From: Pseudomonadota bacterium
GTDB taxonomy: Bacteria > Pseudomonadota > Gammaproteobacteria > Burkholderiales > Burkholderiaceae_C
Assembly: GCA_018241405.1 (NCBI GenBank)
Contig: JAFEDY010000022.1
Span: 62,001 to 126,000 of the forward strand
Direction: 5' to 3'
Length of the DNA stretch: 64,000 nt
A program made the translations under genes and the position numbers. Below, piece by piece: positions 54,687 to 64,000 of the stretch; the first letter of the stretch is position 1; each line of letters starts with the position of its first letter. The notes below the pieces were generated by a model, which searched no databases, was not told the DNA's origin, and saw only the letters and a program-made list of their open reading frames with translations.

Positions 54687-55682
54687 ATGACTGCCGCCAC
54701 GCGGCTGCGCCAGGCCTGGCAGCGCCGCGGCCTGCTGGCCCTGGCGCTATGGCCGCTGTCCCTGCCCTACCGCGCACTCACCGCCCTGCGCCGCGCGCTC
54801 TTCCAGGCGGGCCTGCTGCGCAGCGAGCGCCTGCCGGTGCCGGTCATCGTGGTTGGCAACGTCATTGTGGGCGGCGCCGGCAAGACGCCCGTGACCCTGG
54901 CCCTGCTGCACCATCTGCGTGCCGCGGGCTGGCGCCCCGGTGTGATCTCGCGTGGCTACGGGCGCGCCTCCGATGACTGCCGCGAGGTGCTGCCCACCAG
55001 CCGCGCTGCCGAGGTGGGCGACGAGCCCCTGCTGATCGCGCGTGATGCCGGCGTGCCCGTCTTCGTCGCGCGCCGGCGCGCGGATGCCGGCCGCGCGCTG
55101 CTCGCGGCCCACCCCGCCACCGACATCCTCCTCTGCGACGACGGCCTGCAGCACCTGGCGCTGGCGCGCGACGTGGAGATTTGCGTGTTCAACGACGAGG
55201 GCACGGGCAACGGCTGGCTGCTGCCGGCGGGCCCCCTGCGCGAGCCCTGGCCGCGCGCCGTCGATCTGGTGCTGCACGCCGGGCCGCCACCCGGGGGGCC
55301 GGCGCCGCAGTTCGCGCTGACGCGCACGCTGGCCCCCTACGCCGTGGATGCCAGCGGCCGGCGGGTACCGCTGGACGAACTGCGCAGCCAACCACTGCAC
55401 GCGTTGGCCGCCATCGCCCGGCCGCAGGACTTCTTTGCCATGCTGCGCGCCCTGGGGCTGATGCCTGCCACTGAGGAAGCCCTACCAGATCACTATGGTT
55501 TTTCTAGCTGGAAGCGGCCGTCAAATATGCGCTTGATGCTGGTTTGCACCGAAAAAGACGCCGTCAAGCTCTGGCCCACTCACCCCGACGCCCTGGCCGT
55601 GCCGCTGCAGCTGGCCATCGCCCCGGCCTTCTTCGCGGCGCTGGACGCGCGCCTGGCCTCGCTATCATCGCCACGCCATTGA
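54687..55682 (+). CDS. lpxK: Tetraacyldisaccharide 4'-kinase
   Basis: This 331-residue membrane-associated kinase adds the 4'-phosphate in lipid A synthesis. An N-terminal helix is followed by the Walker [14 protein letters not shown] (~61-73), then [18 protein letters not shown] and [24 protein letters not shown]. The C-terminal [10 protein letters not shown] is standard. The AT-rich segment at 55490-55550 ([16 protein letters not shown]) may be a decayed repeat copy but the protein sequence there is normal for the family. It works with KdsB and MsbA in the same lipopolysaccharide pathway. Confidence 0.94.
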   Translation: MTAATRLRQAWQRRGLLALALWPLSLPYRALTALRRALFQAGLLRSERLPVPVIVVGNVIVGGAGKTPVTLALLHHLRAAGWRPGVISRGYGRASDDCREVLPTSRAAEVGDEPLLIARDAGVPVFVARRRADAGRALLAAHPATDILLCDDGLQHLALARDVEICVFNDEGTGNGWLLPAGPLREPWPRAVDLVLHAGPPPGGPAPQFALTRTLAPYAVDASGRRVPLDELRSQPLHALAAIARPQDFFAMLRALGLMPATEEALPDHYGFSSWKRPSNMRLMLVCTEKDAVKLWPTHPDALAVPLQLAIAPAFFAALDARLASLSSPRH

Positions 55683-55690
55683 GGAACACC

Positions 55691-55869
55691 ATGGACCCGA
55701 AACTGCTTGAACTGCTGGTCTGCCCCGTCACCAAGGGCCCGCTGACCTACGACCGCGAACACCAGGAACTGATCTCGCGCAGCGCGCGCCTGGCCTACCC
55801 CGTGCGTGACGGCATCCCCGTGCTGCTGGAGAACGAAGCCCGGCCGCTCACCGACGAGGAGCTGGAGCA

Positions 55870-55873
<4 letters not shown>
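55691..55873 (+). CDS. ycaR: Trm112/YcaR family protein
   Basis: This 60-residue protein is a Trm112-like domain: [20 protein letters not shown], then [27 protein letters not shown]. Only one Cys remains of the usual zinc set, as in many proteobacterial YcaR proteins. The start at 55691 has GAGGA 5 nt upstream. It lies in its conserved place between lpxK and kdsB, and its TGA overlaps the kdsB GTG (GTGA). Its role in bacteria is unclear. Confidence 0.92.
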
Positions 55874-57445
<1,572 letters not shown>

Positions 57446-57463
57446 TTGGCCCGCTGACCGCAC

Positions 57464-57487
57464 CAACGCCCCGCCCTGCGGGGCGTT
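57464..57487. terminator. Hairpin after adk
   Basis: The stem AACGCCCCG ... CGGGGCGTT with a short loop lies between adk and the convergent asparaginase. The T-run is poor (TTGTGCTTT), so termination may be partial. Confidence 0.6.
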
Positions 57488-57492
57488 GTGCT

Positions 57493-58443
57493 TTAGGGCC
57501 TGTGCATCAGCTCCAGCATCAGGCTGATGCGCGCCTTGACGGGGCTCAGGCCGCCCGCATCGCGCCAGGGCGCATTGCGGATGTCCAGCATGCGCCCCTC
57601 TGCGCAGCGCGAGGCCACGCGCACCGCCACACCCGCGGCCACGGCGCGCGCCAGAGCCGTCTCCAGCGTCTGGTGCAGCGTGCCATTGCCGGTAGCCGCC
57701 ACAACGATGCCCTGCACGCCCTTGTCCACCAACCAGTCCACCAGCGCGCCATCGGCGCCGGCGTGGCTCATGATGACCTCCACACGCGGCCAGGCGGCTG
57801 CGCCCAGGCCCGGCAACAGTGCGGCATGGGGCGGCGTGGCAGGCTGCGGCGCGCGTCCATGCGCCCAGCGCACCAGGCCTGCATCCATCCAGCCCAGCGG
57901 CCCCGCATCGCCGGACGCAAACGCATCCAGGCGCAGCGGGTGTACCTTGCTGACCTCGCGGGCGCCGTGGATCACGCCGGCCGCCACCATCAGCACGCCG
58001 CGCGCCGACGGCTCCGTGGCCAGCACCACGGCGTCGAGCAGGTTCTGCGGCCCATCGGGCACCAGCGCCGTGGCCGGGCGCATGGCGCAGGTCAGCACCA
58101 CGGGCTTGCTGGCATCGAGCAGGCTGTGCAGCAGCCAGGCCGTCTCCTCCAGCGTGTCCGTGCCATGCGTGATGACGATGCCACCCACGCGCGGGTCGGC
58201 CAGATGCGCCGCACAGCGCTGCGCAAGACTGGCCCAGACCGCGAAATCCATGTCCTTGCTGTCGATCTGCGCAATCTGCTCGGCCTCCAGATTGCCACCT
58301 GCGGCCTGCGCCAGGCCTGGCACGGCAGCCAGCAACTGCTGCACGCCGATCTGCCCGGCCGTATAGCCCACGTTGGCGCCGGCCACGCTGGAGGTGCCGG
58401 CAATCGTGCCCCCGGTGCCCAGCACCAGTATTTTTCTTGCCAT
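57493..58443 (-). CDS. ansA: L-asparaginase family protein
   Basis: This 316-residue enzyme of the bacterial asparaginase/glutaminase family hydrolyses asparagine to aspartate and ammonia. Both catalytic Thr motifs are seen: LGTGGTIAGT near the N-terminus and THGTDTLEETAWLL. There is no signal peptide, so it should be cytoplasmic. I chose ATG 58443 (MARKILVLGTGG); ATG 58458 is an alternative. The promoter region is shared with lexA, and the SOS box ends only 9 nt upstream of the alternative start, so LexA may also repress this gene. Confidence 0.88.
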   Translation of the reverse strand: MARKILVLGTGGTIAGTSSVAGANVGYTAGQIGVQQLLAAVPGLAQAAGGNLEAEQIAQIDSKDMDFAVWASLAQRCAAHLADPRVGGIVITHGTDTLEETAWLLHSLLDASKPVVLTCAMRPATALVPDGPQNLLDAVVLATEPSARGVLMVAAGVIHGAREVSKVHPLRLDAFASGDAGPLGWMDAGLVRWAHGRAPQPATPPHAALLPGLGAAAWPRVEVIMSHAGADGALVDWLVDKGVQGIVVAATGNGTLHQTLETALARAVAAGVAVRVASRCAEGRMLDIRNAPWRDAGGLSPVKARISLMLELMHRP

Positions 58444-58466
58444 GTCCGCTTGCACCATTTTTAAAA

Positions 58467-58482
58467 CTGTTTAAAAATACAG
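58467..58482. promoter_or_regulatory. LexA (SOS) box CTGT-N8-ACAG
   Basis: CTGTTTAAAAATACAG matches the CTGT-N8-ACAG consensus exactly, 52 nt before the lexA ATG. It lies between divergent lexA and asparaginase genes, so LexA bound here could control both. Confidence 0.88.
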
Positions 58483-58534
58483 GTACTGGATCAAACAACA
58501 GTCACCCAAAACCCACCTGCATCGGATTCACACC

Positions 58535-59209
58535 ATGCTCGACAGCCCCAAGCTCACCGCCCGCCAGCAGCAGATCCTGGACCTGATCCAGACCGCCATC
58601 GCGCAGACGGGCGCCCCGCCCACGCGCGCCGAGATCGCGGCCGAGCTGGGCTACAAGTCCGCCAACGCCGCCGAGGAACATTTGCAGGCCCTGGCGCGCA
58701 AGGGCGTCATCGAGCTGGTCAGCGGCACCTCGCGCGGCATACGCCTGTGCGGCGCAACCGTGCGCCACATCAACGCCGTGCGCGGCACGCAGTTCAGCCT
58801 GCCGATTCCAGGCCTGGCGCAGCTCACGCTGCCGCTCATCGGCCGCGTCGCCGCGGGCTCGCCCATTCTCGCGCAGGAACATGTCGATCAGACCTATACG
58901 GTCGAAGGCAGCCTGTTCGCGCACAAGCCCGACTATCTGCTCAAGGTGCGCGGCATGTCCATGCGCGACGTGGGCATCATGGACGGCGACCTGCTGGCCG
59001 TGCAGGCCACGCGCGAGGCGCGCAGCGGCCAGATCATCGTCGCGCGCCTGGGCGACGACGTCACGGTCAAGCGCCTCAGGCGCACCGGCAGCGCCATCGA
59101 GCTGCTGCCCGAAAACCCCGACTACCCCGTGATCCGCGTGGAGCCCGGCGAGCCCTTCGAGATCGAAGGCCTGGCCGTGGGCCTGATCCGCAACACCATG
59201 CTCATGTAG
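58535..59209 (+). CDS. lexA: LexA repressor
   Basis: This 224-residue SOS repressor has an N-terminal winged helix ([48 protein letters not shown]) and a self-cleaving C-terminal domain. The cleavage site is Ala107-Gly108 (RVAAGSP); the catalytic dyad is Ser142 (GMSMRDVGI) and Lys179 (VKRL). After DNA damage RecA triggers self-cleavage. A perfect SOS box upstream shows autoregulation. It stands divergent from the asparaginase gene. Confidence 0.96.
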   Translation: MLDSPKLTARQQQILDLIQTAIAQTGAPPTRAEIAAELGYKSANAAEEHLQALARKGVIELVSGTSRGIRLCGATVRHINAVRGTQFSLPIPGLAQLTLPLIGRVAAGSPILAQEHVDQTYTVEGSLFAHKPDYLLKVRGMSMRDVGIMDGDLLAVQATREARSGQIIVARLGDDVTVKRLRRTGSAIELLPENPDYPVIRVEPGEPFEIEGLAVGLIRNTMLM

Positions 59210-59364
59210 AACCTCCTGGCGCCGCCGCAGGTGGCGGGCGTCTGGCATGGGGCGGCGCGGGCATTGCGCCGGCCGCCACATGCCAACCCTGCGGATGTGT
59301 GCCTCTCGTTATCGGCAATCCTGCCTGTGTTCCACCTTCATGCCCTGCATGCCGGAGTCTTCAC

Positions 59365-59727
59365 ATGGGATTCGCTCTCTTTGCCTTTTCGTCGCTCTAC
59401 CAGCCGCTGCGCCGTATTGCCGTGTCCATGCGCGCACAGCCTGCGCGACACGGCCTGGCCGTGCCCGCGGGCGCCACCTACCCGGTGCTCGCACGCGCCG
59501 GCAACGACCCGCGCTGCGTCGCCCCGTCCGGGCATGACGCACTACAGGCCACCCCCCACCGCACGGCCCGCGCCGGCCAGGCGCAGCGGGCAGCCGGCAC
59601 CGCGCAGCGCCCGCTGCGCCCGCTGCGCGTGATCCTCAGCAGGCACGAGGGCCAGGCCTGCCGGCTGGTGATCTCCGGACGCATGGCCGACGTGTGCGCC
59701 GAGCTCGATCGCCTGGCGCTGCATTGA
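59365..59727 (+). CDS. Hypothetical protein
   Basis: I do not recognise this 120-residue protein. The N-terminus MGFALFAFSSLYQPLRRIAV is mildly hydrophobic, the middle is Ala/Arg/Pro-rich, and the end (LRVILSRHEGQACRLVISGRMADVCAELDRLAL) looks structured. The ATG at 59365 has GGAG 7 nt upstream, which supports it as real. The 155-bp gap after lexA shows no terminator. It may be lineage-specific. Confidence 0.55.
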   Translation: MGFALFAFSSLYQPLRRIAVSMRAQPARHGLAVPAGATYPVLARAGNDPRCVAPSGHDALQATPHRTARAGQAQRAAGTAQRPLRPLRVILSRHEGQACRLVISGRMADVCAELDRLALH

Positions 59728-59790
59728 TGGAGAAGCGCCGGGCTGCGGCGCTTCCTACAATGCCCGGCACATCCTCGCCCACCTACCGCC

Positions 59791-60297
59791 ATGCCCCACG
59801 AATCGCGCCTGGACCAGTCCCTGAGGCAGCTGCTGCAGGGCCGCCGCACCGCCGCCCTGGCCACGCTGCAGGCGCCGGCCGATGGCTCGGCGCCGCAGCC
59901 CGCCATCGCCATACCCATGGCCTCGCTCGTGCCCTATGCCGTAGATTCGGCCGGGGGCGCGCTGGTGATTCATGTCAGCGCGCTGGCCGCCCACACACGC
60001 AATATGCGGCAGGCCCCGCTGGTGTCGCTGCTGATCGCAGCGCCCGAGCAGGAGCAGCAGCCGGTGCATGCGCTGGAGCGCGTCAGCATCCTGGGCCTCG
60101 CCACGCCGCTGGCGCCCCCCGACCTGGACGCCAGCCGGCGCGTCTACCTGGCGCGCTTTCCCGAGGCCGAGCCCATGACCGCGCTGGACGACTTCTGCTT
60201 CGTGCGCATCACGCCGCTGGCGGCGCGCCATGTGGCGGGCTTTGGCGCCGCGCGCGACCTGACGGCCGAGGAACTCAAGGCCATGCTGGCGCCGTGA
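59791..60297 (+). CDS. Pyridoxamine 5'-phosphate oxidase-like FMN-binding protein (HugZ type)
   Basis: This 168-residue split-barrel protein resembles the HugZ / PNPOx-like group, some of which bind haem or flavin. Recognisable parts are LLQGRRTAALATLQ, ASLVPYAVDSAGGALVIHVSALAAHTRNM, PLVSLLIAAPE and the C-terminal RVYLARFPEAEPMTALDDFCFVRITPLAARHVAGFGAARDL, the last being typical of HugZ. Haem degradation is possible but the C-terminal haem loop is not verified. A TACAAT lies 29 nt before the ATG. It is convergent with hrpA. Confidence 0.83.
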   Translation: MPHESRLDQSLRQLLQGRRTAALATLQAPADGSAPQPAIAIPMASLVPYAVDSAGGALVIHVSALAAHTRNMRQAPLVSLLIAAPEQEQQPVHALERVSILGLATPLAPPDLDASRRVYLARFPEAEPMTALDDFCFVRITPLAARHVAGFGAARDLTAEELKAMLAP

Positions 60298-60411
60298 TGG
60301 CTGCGGAATCGCAATCGGCAAGAAAACAAGGCGCGACGCCGCAGGCAATACAGCCGGTGCTGCAAGACGAAGCGGCGCGGTTGTCTTGCAGATGACGGGT
60401 TCGTATCACCA

Positions 60412-63400
60412 TCAGGTGAGCAGCTGTGCCCAGACCTTGTCCAGCCGCTTGGCGCTCACCGGGTACGGGGTTTTCAGCTCCTGCGCGAAGAAGCTCACGC
60501 GCAGCTCCTCCAGCATCCAGCGGTATTCCTGCATGCGCGCGTCCTGCGCGCCCTTGCGCTCGGCCAGCAGACGCGTGTAGCGCTGCTCCAGCGGCTGCAG
60601 CTCCTTCGCTCTGGCCGCGTCGCGCGCCGGGTCGGCGCGGACCTTGTCCAGGCGCACCGTGATGGCCTTGAGGTAGCGGGCAAAGTGCTGCAGCTGCGCC
60701 CAGGGCGCCTGGGCGATGAAGTCCTTGGGCATCAGCGCCTGCAGCTGGCGGCCGGCGTCCTGCGTCGCCTCCGGGGCGTTCTTCGTGTCCTTGATCTTGC
60801 GCTGGGCGGCGGCGTACTCGGCCAGGATGGTGGCGGCCAGGCGCGCGACCTCGTTGGCGATCAGGGTGAGGCGCCCCCTGCCCTCCTGCACGCGCTGGGC
60901 GAACTGCGCCGCGTCCTGCGGCAGCGGCTCCTGCAGGAAGGCGCGGTCCATGGCGATGTTGATGATCTGCGCGCGCAGCGCCTCCTGCGTGCCCAGCGGC
61001 ATATAGGCCACGGCCATTTTCTGCAGGTCGGGGATGTTTTTCTCCAGGTACTTGAGCGCGTCCTTGATCGAGAGCGCGCACAGGCGGCGCAGCCCCAGGC
61101 GGTGGCGCGCGGCGGCCACCTCGGGCTCGTCGAACACCTCGATGCTCACCGCGTCGCCCTGGTCGATCAGCGCCGGAAAGCCTATCAAGGTGTGGCCGCC
61201 CTTTTTCAGCTCCATCAGCTCGGGTAGCTGGCCAAAGCTCCACCCGGTGTAGCGGGTGTCGCTGCTGTGGGCGGCGGCGGTCGCTTCTTTTTTAGGAGCT
61301 GCTTGCGCCTGATTGGTGGCATTTTCATGCTTGTTTTGTTCAACATCCGCCGCCGGTTGCGCGCCAGCAGCTATCTTTAGCGTAGCAAGCGCCTGGAATG
61401 CGCCGCGCGCCTTGCCGCCCCATTCGGCCTTGAGGGCCGCCAGGTTGCGCCCCTGGCCCAGCTGGCGGCCATGCTCGTCGGTCACGCGCAGGTTCATGAA
61501 AAGATGCGGGCTCAGCATGTCGGGCTTGAAGTCCGCGCGCTTGATGTCCAGAGAAGTTTCATCACGCGCCTGCTTCAAGAGCACGTCGATCAAGCCGCCC
61601 TGGCTCCAGCGCTCCTGCTGCAAGAACAATTGCGCCAGGCGCTCGGCGTGCTCGGGCAGCGGCACGAAGCGGCTGCGCGGGCGCTGCGGCAGGCTTTTGA
61701 GCAGCGCCTGGATTTTTTCCTTCAGCATGCCCGGCACCAGCCATTCGGCGCGCTCCTCGCTGGCCTGGTTCAGCGCAAACAGCGGAATGGTCACCGTCAG
61801 CCCGTCGCGCGGGTTGCCCGGTTCGTGCAGGTAGCTGGCGGCGCAGTCCACCCCGCCCAGGCGCACGATCTTGGGGAACTTGTCGCTGGTGATGCCCGCC
61901 GCCTCGTGGCGCATCAGCTCGTCCTTGGACAGGCGCAAGAGCTGCGGCTGGTCCTTGCCCGCCTGGCGGAACCATTTGTCAAACGTGGCGCCGCTGTAGA
62001 TGCCGTCGGGAATCGCCTGGTCGTAGAAGGCGTAGATCAGCTCGTCGTCCACCAGCACGTCCTGGCGCCGGCTCTTGTGTTCAAGTTCCTCCACCTTGCG
62101 CACCGTCTTGTGGTTGGCCGCCAGAAAGGGCCAGTGCGACTCCCACTCGCCCTCGACCAGCGCGCGGCGGATGAACATCTGCCGCGCCTCTATGGGATCG
62201 ACGCGGCCGTAGCTGACGCCGCGCTGGTTGTAGACCACCAGGCCGTAGAGCGTGGCGCGCTCGTAAGCGACGACATCAGCCTGCTTCTTGCTCCAATGCG
62301 GGTCAAGCAGTTGCTTACGCAGCAAATGGCCGCCGACCTCCTCCAGCCATTGCGGCTCGATGGCGGCAATGCCCCGGCCATAGAGGCGCGATGTCTCGAC
62401 CTGCTCGGCCGCGACGATCCAGCGCCCGGGCTTCTTGTTCAGGTGCGCACCTGGATGCGGATGAAACTTGATGCCGTGGGCGCCGAGATAGGCCTCGCTC
62501 TCCTCGCCCTTGAAGCCGATGTTGCCCAAGAGGCCCGCGAGCATGGACAGGTGCACTGCCTCATAGCCCGCAGGCTGGGGGTTGAGCGGCCACTGGTGCT
62601 CGCGCACCACGGTGAGCAGCTGCGAGTGGATGTCGCGCCACTCGCGCACGCGGCGGATATTCAGGAAGTTCTGGCGCAGCAGCTGTTCCCACTGGCGGTT
62701 GCTGAGCTTGTGCGTGTCGCCGTTGACGGTGGCGGAGGCCGGCGCAGGCTGCGCTCCACTGGCACGCTGGCTGACAGGTAAAAAGGCTTGGTTTTTCGCC
62801 TTACCGGCAGGCGCCGCCTGCGCCGCCATCTCCCTGCGGCTGGTCGCCACCACCTTGCCGCCGCGCGCGTCGTGCAGCCAGTTCCACAGCCGCACATAGC
62901 CGCTGAATTCGCTCTTCTCGTCATCGAACTTGGCGTGCGCCTGGTCCGCCTGGGTCTGAGCCTCCAGCGGCCGGTCGCGTACGTCCTGCACCGACAGAGC
63001 CGCGGCGATGATGAGCACCTCGGCCAGCGCACCACGCGTGCGCGCCTCCAGAATCATGCGACCCACGCGCGGGTCCAGCGGCAGCTTGGCCAGTTCCTTG
63101 CCCATGGGCTGCAAGTTGCCGCGCTCGTCCACCGCGCCCAGCTCCTGCAGCAGTTGGTAGCCGTCGGCAATCGCCCGGCCCGAGGGCGCCTCGAGGAACG
63201 GGAAGTTGACCACGTCGCCCAGGCCCAGCGACTTCATGCGCAGGATGACGCCGGCCAGCGAACTGCGCAGGATCTCGGGGTCGGTAAAGCGGTCGCGCTG
63301 GTTGAAGTCCGCCTCGTCGTACAAGCGTATGCAGATGCCGTTGGCCACGCGCCCACAGCGGCCGGCGCGCTGGTTGGCGGCGGCCTGGCTGATGGGCTCG

Positions 63401-64000
63401 ACCAGCAGCTGCTCCACCTTGCTACGGAAGGAATAGCGCTTGACGCGCGCCGTTCCTGCGTCAATGACGTATCTGATGCCTGGAACGGTGAGCGAGGTCT
63501 CGGCCACATTGGTGGCGAGCACGATGCGCCGCTGGCTGTGCGTGTCAAAGATGCGGTCCTGCTCGGCCTGCGACAGGCGCGAGAACAGCGGCAGCACCTC
63601 GGCGGAGCGCAGCACGGGCGAATGCTGCAGGTGCTTGCGCAAATGGTCCGCCGCCTCGCGGATTTCGCGTTCGCCGGGCAGAAAGATCAATATATCGCCC
63701 CCGGCACCGCCCGCCCACAGCTCATCCACGCCATCGGCAATCGCGTCGTTGAGGTCGAAGTCCTTCTTCTCCTCGAACGGCCGCCAGCGCATCTCCACCG
63801 GGTAGGTGCGCCCGGACACCATGATGACCGGCGCCGGGCCGTTCTTGCCTTTGAAATGCTGCGCGAAACGTTCCGCGTCGATGGTGGCCGAGGTGACGAC
63901 CACCTTCAAATCCGGCCGCTGCGGCAGGATCTGGCGCAGATAGCCGAGCAGAAAGTCGATGTTCAGGCTGCGCTCGTGCGCCTCGTCGATGATCAGCGTG
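60412..64000 (-). CDS. hrpA: ATP-dependent RNA helicase HrpA (5' end beyond the window)
   Basis: About 1195 C-terminal residues of HrpA are present; the N-terminus with the Walker A motif lies past base 64000. The DEAH box is at 63987-63976 (LIIDEAHERSLNIDFLLGYL), followed by SAT (VVVTSATIDAERF), LFSRLSQAEQDRIFDTHSQRRIVLATNVAETSLTVPGIRYVIDAG and motif VI QRAGRCGR. The C-terminal half carries the OB-like and DUF3418 region typical of HrpA. It unwinds RNA and helps rescue stalled ribosomes in E. coli. A low-complexity linker (QPAADVEQNKHENATNQAQA) at 61284-61396 matches two repeat copies and is not conserved. Confidence 0.95.
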   Translation of the reverse strand, partial: TLIIDEAHERSLNIDFLLGYLRQILPQRPDLKVVVTSATIDAERFAQHFKGKNGPAPVIMVSGRTYPVEMRWRPFEEKKDFDLNDAIADGVDELWAGGAGGDILIFLPGEREIREAADHLRKHLQHSPVLRSAEVLPLFSRLSQAEQDRIFDTHSQRRIVLATNVAETSLTVPGIRYVIDAGTARVKRYSFRSKVEQLLVEPISQAAANQRAGRCGRVANGICIRLYDEADFNQRDRFTDPEILRSSLAGVILRMKSLGLGDVVNFPFLEAPSGRAIADGYQLLQELGAVDERGNLQPMGKELAKLPLDPRVGRMILEARTRGALAEVLIIAAALSVQDVRDRPLEAQTQADQAHAKFDDEKSEFSGYVRLWNWLHDARGGKVVATSRREMAAQAAPAGKAKNQAFLPVSQRASGAQPAPASATVNGDTHKLSNRQWEQLLRQNFLNIRRVREWRDIHSQLLTVVREHQWPLNPQPAGYEAVHLSMLAGLLGNIGFKGEESEAYLGAHGIKFHPHPGAHLNKKPGRWIVAAEQVETSRLYGRGIAAIEPQWLEEVGGHLLRKQLLDPHWSKKQADVVAYERATLYGLVVYNQRGVSYGRVDPIEARQMFIRRALVEGEWESHWPFLAANHKTVRKVEELEHKSRRQDVLVDDELIYAFYDQAIPDGIYSGATFDKWFRQAGKDQPQLLRLSKDELMRHEAAGITSDKFPKIVRLGGVDCAASYLHEPGNPRDGLTVTIPLFALNQASEERAEWLVPGMLKEKIQALLKSLPQRPRSRFVPLPEHAERLAQLFLQQERWSQGGLIDVLLKQARDETSLDIKRADFKPDMLSPHLFMNLRVTDEHGRQLGQGRNLAALKAEWGGKARGAFQALATLKIAAGAQPAADVEQNKHENATNQAQAAPKKEATAAAHSSDTRYTGWSFGQLPELMELKKGGHTLIGFPALIDQGDAVSIEVFDEPEVAAARHRLGLRRLCALSIKDALKYLEKNIPDLQKMAVAYMPLGTQEALRAQIINIAMDRAFLQEPLPQDAAQFAQRVQEGRGRLTLIANEVARLAATILAEYAAAQRKIKDTKNAPEATQDAGRQLQALMPKDFIAQAPWAQLQHFARYLKAITVRLDKVRADPARDAARAKELQPLEQRYTRLLAERKGAQDARMQEYRWMLEELRVSFFAQELKTPYPVSAKRLDKVWAQLLT
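61284..61396. repeat. Dispersed stem-loop repeats, two copies (J) inside hrpA
   Basis: The first copy reads TTTAGGAGCTGCTTGCGCCT and the second GCGCCAGCAGCTATCTTTAG with CGTAGCAAGCGCC. Both are in frame and encode the hydrophilic linker of the helicase. A possible third, weaker one lies near 62780. Confidence 0.65.

Noticed and set aside
55490..55550. A further repeat copy inside lpxK
   Set aside because: The DNA is AT-rich and partly similar, but the encoded residues (DHYGFSSW ... CTEKDA) are normal for LpxK, so an insertion is not needed.

Overview
This is an ordinary, gene-dense stretch of chromosome from a high-GC betaproteobacterium, most likely a member of the Comamonadaceae (Acidovorax / Alicycliphilus / Comamonas type). 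That placement rests on gene content and order (exbB-exbD-lpxK-trm112-kdsB-adk; mltG-tmk-holB-pilZ-tatD; TetR-pcm-rhodanese-tolC), strong GC bias at third codon positions, and a short dispersed repeat of a type I associate with that family. No phage, plasmid, CRISPR, rRNA or insertion-sequence transposase was seen.

Layout. 1-1.9 kb: msbA (lipid A flippase). 1.96-9.9 kb, minus strand: a catabolic cluster with a DctPQM TRAP transporter, PxpA, a DUF1445 protein, a PxpB-PxpC fusion and a biotin carboxylase-BCCP protein, faced by a divergent GntR regulator (10.2-10.9 kb). It looks like uptake and ATP-driven breakdown of 5-oxoproline or a related amide. 10.9-15.5 kb, minus: mltG-tmk-holB-pilZ, a terminator, then tatD-ankyrin. 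15.5-25.4 kb: ygfZ, a thioesterase-GNAT fusion, an esterase, a Kch-like K+ channel, an exported hydratase-like protein, an HDOD protein, tex, a small Cys-containing protein and a DUF72 protein. 25.4-31.8 kb: an OmpA-like protein, chaC, pdxH, chrA, a His-rich ZnuD-like TonB receptor with a DUF2946-like partner, and msrA. 31.8-35.2 kb: a 160-bp inverted-repeat element, then TetR-pcm-rhodanese-tolC. 35.4-45.9 kb: purL, map, glnD, a nucleobase permease, def and a DUF454 protein. 45.9-46.2 kb: two tRNA-Asn genes. 46.3-51.8 kb: dimeric icd, two small exported proteins, monomeric icd and sodB. 51.9-57.4 kb: xseA, then the exbB-to-adk operon. 57.5-64 kb: an asparaginase divergent from lexA across a clear SOS box, two small genes, and hrpA running off the right edge.

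The most unusual features are not whole genes. (1) The start of the biotin carboxylase gene is present twice: a displaced copy of its first 11 codons survives upstream as a 45-codon ORF whose stop overlaps the real start. (2) About a dozen copies of a short AGCGCTT/AAGCGC stem-loop repeat lie in five of eleven convergent gene junctions and also inside reading frames, without breaking them (purL, tex, xseA, pxpBC, hrpA). (3) A 160-bp MITE-like element with 30-bp terminal inverted repeats and a TTA duplication lies between msrA and the tetR promoter. (4) Several genes have a -10-like hexamer ending only 6-10 nt before the start codon, which suggests leaderless or near-leaderless mRNAs.

All assignments were made by reading the sequence; no database search was run. 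Core enzymes with intact signature motifs are secure. Substrates of transporters and roles of small proteins are inference.
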